NCBI GenBank assembly: GCA_007570785.1
Contig: ML661799.1
Location: 1,881,012 to 1,945,011, forward strand
Direction of reading: 5' to 3'
Source of the DNA: Antilocapra americana
Lineage: Eukaryota; Chordata; Mammalia; Artiodactyla; Antilocapridae
Length of the DNA stretch: 64,000 nucleotides
Positions 61,429 through 64,000 of the stretch are shown here, piece after piece. Numbering within the stretch: position 1 is the first letter of the stretch; each line of letters begins with the position of its first letter. The position numbers and the translations under genes were made by a program. The notes under the pieces were generated by a model. That model made no database searches and was not told the origin of the DNA. It saw only the letters and a program-made list of their open reading frames with translations.

Positions 61429-61655
61429 TAAGCCTTGATTTTCTTATCTGTTATGTGGAGCTTAGAACCTGGAGAATGTCAGAGCCAGAAGGGACCTCAG
61501 GTGTATTGATGCCTACACCTTTACCCTACAGAGGAAAACATACAGCAGTGGAGGCCCAGAAAGGGAATGTAACTTGCCCAAGGTCACACAGTTCAGCTGT
61601 GACAAGGCCATGCTTAGAATCCAGGTCTTTTTTGGTGGCTCCAGGCTCAATGAGG

Positions 61656-61871
61656 GCTTCCCAGGTGGCACTAGTGGTAAAGAATCCACCTGCCCAAGAG
61701 ACACAAGAGACATGGGTTTGATCCCTGGGTCAGGAGGATCCCCTAGAGAAGGAAATGGCAACCCACTCCAGTATTCTTGCCTGGAGAATCCCATGGACAG
61801 AGGAGCCTGGCAGGCTACAGTCTGTGGGGTCACAAAGAGTTGGACACGACTGAAATGACTAGGCATCACAG
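61656..61871 (+). repeat. Bov-tA SINE
   Basis: GCTTCCCAGGTGGCACTAGT head, GGGTTTGATCCCTGGGTCAG, GGAGAATCCCATGGACAGAG and GTTGGACACGACTGAAATG tail. Little diverged. Confidence 0.93.
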
Positions 61872-63657
61872 GCTCAGTGATCCCCAGTGTACCTCAAATG
61901 ATTATGACAGAACCTTAGAAAGTAGAAGAGAGAAGATGAAGTAGTTTGAAAAAGGATACATGCTTTGCAGATGTGAGGGGTTCCTGTCTGGGGGATGGAG
62001 AGAAGGAGATTCACGGGTCTCCTGGGTTTAACCTCTCCTACCAAGCATGAGAGCATGGCCAGGTCATTTGGCCTCCTTGAGTCTCATGAGCTGCCCTGCT
62101 TACCTCACAGGGCTCTGAGGAAGAGAGGGTGAGATGAGACAGGAGACTTGAGAAAGTGCCTCAATAAACACAGCCCATCAGGCTGCATGAAAGGCTGGCT
62201 TTGTGCTCACCCCCTCCTCATCTGCCCCAAAGTCATCAAAGGTACTGCTCACAGTCCAGTCTGGCGCTGACCTCCATTGGCATCAGCAAGCCACTTCTCC
62301 ACATGCTTTCTGAGTTGTTGAGCCCTCCTCTGCCCAACAACCCTTAGACCTTTGACAACATCAAACCTTTAAAAAGGCCTGGGCCTTGGCTTGGGTGGCA
62401 CCATTTCCTTACTGTGCCTGCCACTGTCTCCACTGTGCAGATCCCAGAACCCCGTGAAGAAGGCTCAGCTCTGCACAGATTTTCCCTTTGGCTGTGATCG
62501 TGGTGGTGGATTTCACCTGGGTCCTAATTCAGGAACAGGCCCGGCCCTCAGTCCTGCCCTGGACTCACCCCTTGCCATGGGTTCTTCCATCTATCCTTGC
62601 CCAGCACTCACTGAATATTTACTACCCTATGTCCAGCTAGCCCATGGCTGTCCCAGGGCTGGAAGGCTCCCCAGGAAGCTGTTTTGCTTCCTCTGCTCTC
62701 AGACTGGTGCAGACACATGTGTAGAGACAGTTGTTAACTGCAGCTCCGTCTCACCCCGACCCCCACCCCAACCCTATCTCCTTCCTAGGGAAGGCCCAGA
62801 GGGTGAAAGCTTGGGTGTCCACATCAGTCCTGGAAAACAATGGACTATGTGTGGACTATCCAGCAGGCTCTGGTTGTTGAGACAGCCCAGAGGAACAGCC
62901 AAGGGAGAGAGTGGGGGGACCCTTGGGGGTTGGGGGTGGGTGTCAGGGCCAAGAGGATAAAGTGTTGTGTGGGGCTCAAGAAAGTCCCACTGAGATGAAA
63001 GGAACCCTGCTTACTTCTGAGAGTCTCATTAGCTGTTTGTTTGTGGTCCTGCCCAGATCAGCCAACCATCAACAGTCTAGCCTTCCTCTCCATCCTACAT
63101 TAGTCTGGGCCCAGCCTGCAGGAAGCTTACCTCACATCCCCTCCACCTTCCCCACAACCTCTTCTGGGTGACTCCCACCCTTCTTGACCTCTCAGCAAAT
63201 ATGCGTTGAATGAACAAGTATTGCTCTGAGTCCTGGAGGAAGGAGTGGGTCTTGTCTCCAATGGGCTATGATTGTGGCCTCATTCAAGGCCTAGGCCTGG
63301 GGTCCAGGAATGGTGTGTGGGCCCCTCTGCATCCATACAGTCACGTGGGTGTATGCTGAGTGGGCTGGCTGGTGGAGCCAGGGCAGGGACCAGTATGAAG
63401 GGACAGCTGCACCTGGGGCCAGAGCAACACCAGGGCCCTAGAGTTGGCTCAGTAAAGGGATTCCCTGGGCACTGGCCAATTGTTTAGCAGACCAATAGCC
63501 TTTCTGACTTAAAGGGGGTGGGGGAGTGTGATACAATCTCAGCCTGATTGGCCCTTGGCGTGGGGACCTGTGCTGCTGAAAGGGGGGCCCAGGTCAGGCT
63601 GAGGATACTCTTGGAGAAGCCCCAGGTGGGGACTAGACTAATCAAAAGCACCTGGAG

Positions 63658-63800
63658 GAACTTCCCTGGTATTCCAGTGGCTTAGAGTCTGAGCTTCCAA
63701 TTTCGGGGGCCAGGTTCACAAGGAAGGATCCCACATACCACAGTGAAGATGGAAGATCCTGCATGCTACAACCAAAGACTTAGAGCAGCCAAGCCAGCGG
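63658..63800 (+). repeat. CHR-type SINE, forward
   Basis: GGAACTTCCCTGGTATTCCAG head and GGATCCCACATACCACAGTG body. Confidence 0.85.
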
Positions 63801-64000
63801 CTGACTGGGCTGCTTACAGAAGCAAAGTGTCCAGGCCATGGGGTGACCATCTTACTTTGCATCAGCTCTGCTGTCTGGGGGTAGTTAGGCACCTTGGCTG
63901 TGGGTAACATGCGTGTCCTCAGGGCTGCTGAGGGGTGGGGGCAAGGTCTACACGTCCTGTCTTCCTCACAGCCTGGCCCATCCTGGCCCCACACAGAACC

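Larger units (their letters stand above)
59139..64000. other. Intergenic region to the right edge
   Basis: No gene recognised. Contains a reverse Bov-tA (59735-59948), reverse CHR SINEs (60423-60600 and 61265-61428), an MIR-like core (about 61465-61620, ending AAGGTCACACAG), a forward Bov-tA (61656-61871), a forward CHR SINE (63658-63800) and a unique stretch at 60780-61080. 62200-63640 is GC-richer unique sequence with a long but unconvincing frame. Confidence 0.6.

Noticed and set aside
62391..62960. A 189-codon plus-strand frame
   Set aside because: No recognisable domain, unusual composition, overlaps an MIR-like piece, no splice or promoter support; consistent with chance in GC-richer DNA.

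Overview
The window is ruminant (bovid) nuclear DNA. It has vertebrate multi-exon genes with GT-AG introns and CpG-island promoters. It is littered with Bov-tA and CHR-type tRNA-derived SINEs, BovB (RTE) fragments and young LINE-1, a combination characteristic of cattle, sheep, goats and their relatives. Gene order matches the block RHOC - PPM1J - TAFA3 on human 1p13.2. I cannot tell which bovid it is, and there is one 100-N assembly gap at 26245-26344.

Layout. 1-2420: CpG island and probable 5' end of RHOC (minus strand, body off the left edge). 2420-4850: spacer with an L2/MIR-like patchwork and two SINEs. 4850-10740: complete PPM1J on the minus strand. I rebuilt ten coding exons from 10536 down to 5037, totalling 1518 nt and 505 codons plus stop, with every PP2C phosphatase motif present and a CpG-island promoter at about 9950-10720. 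10740-13480: divergent intergenic spacer. 13490-19818: TAFA3 on the plus strand, with a CpG-island first exon and four coding exons (402 nt, 133 codons plus stop) encoding a secreted ten-cysteine chemokine-like protein. The last coding exon carries only 12 coding bases.

From 19818 to 64000 I see no conventional protein-coding gene. This is repeat-rich intergenic sequence, with these notable items: (i) a CpG-rich patch at 25840-26405 broken by the assembly gap, possibly the promoter of an unannotated transcript; (ii) an apparently intact TOMM20 retrocopy (43214-43651, minus strand, 145 codons) inserted at the left edge of a 5'-inverted young L1, with two separate nested target-site duplications; (iii) a near-perfect inverted copy of a 113-bp local segment (57351-57463) at 58914-59027, flanked by a 31-bp direct repeat; (iv) ERV/LTR remnants, one inside an old L1 and one next to an open 115-codon frame; (v) SINE-in-SINE and SINE-in-LINE nests with clear duplications.

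PPM1J (a cytosolic Mg/Mn-dependent Ser/Thr phosphatase) and TAFA3 (a secreted ligand-like protein) are divergently transcribed, with CpG islands about 3 kb apart. Nothing in the sequence links them functionally.
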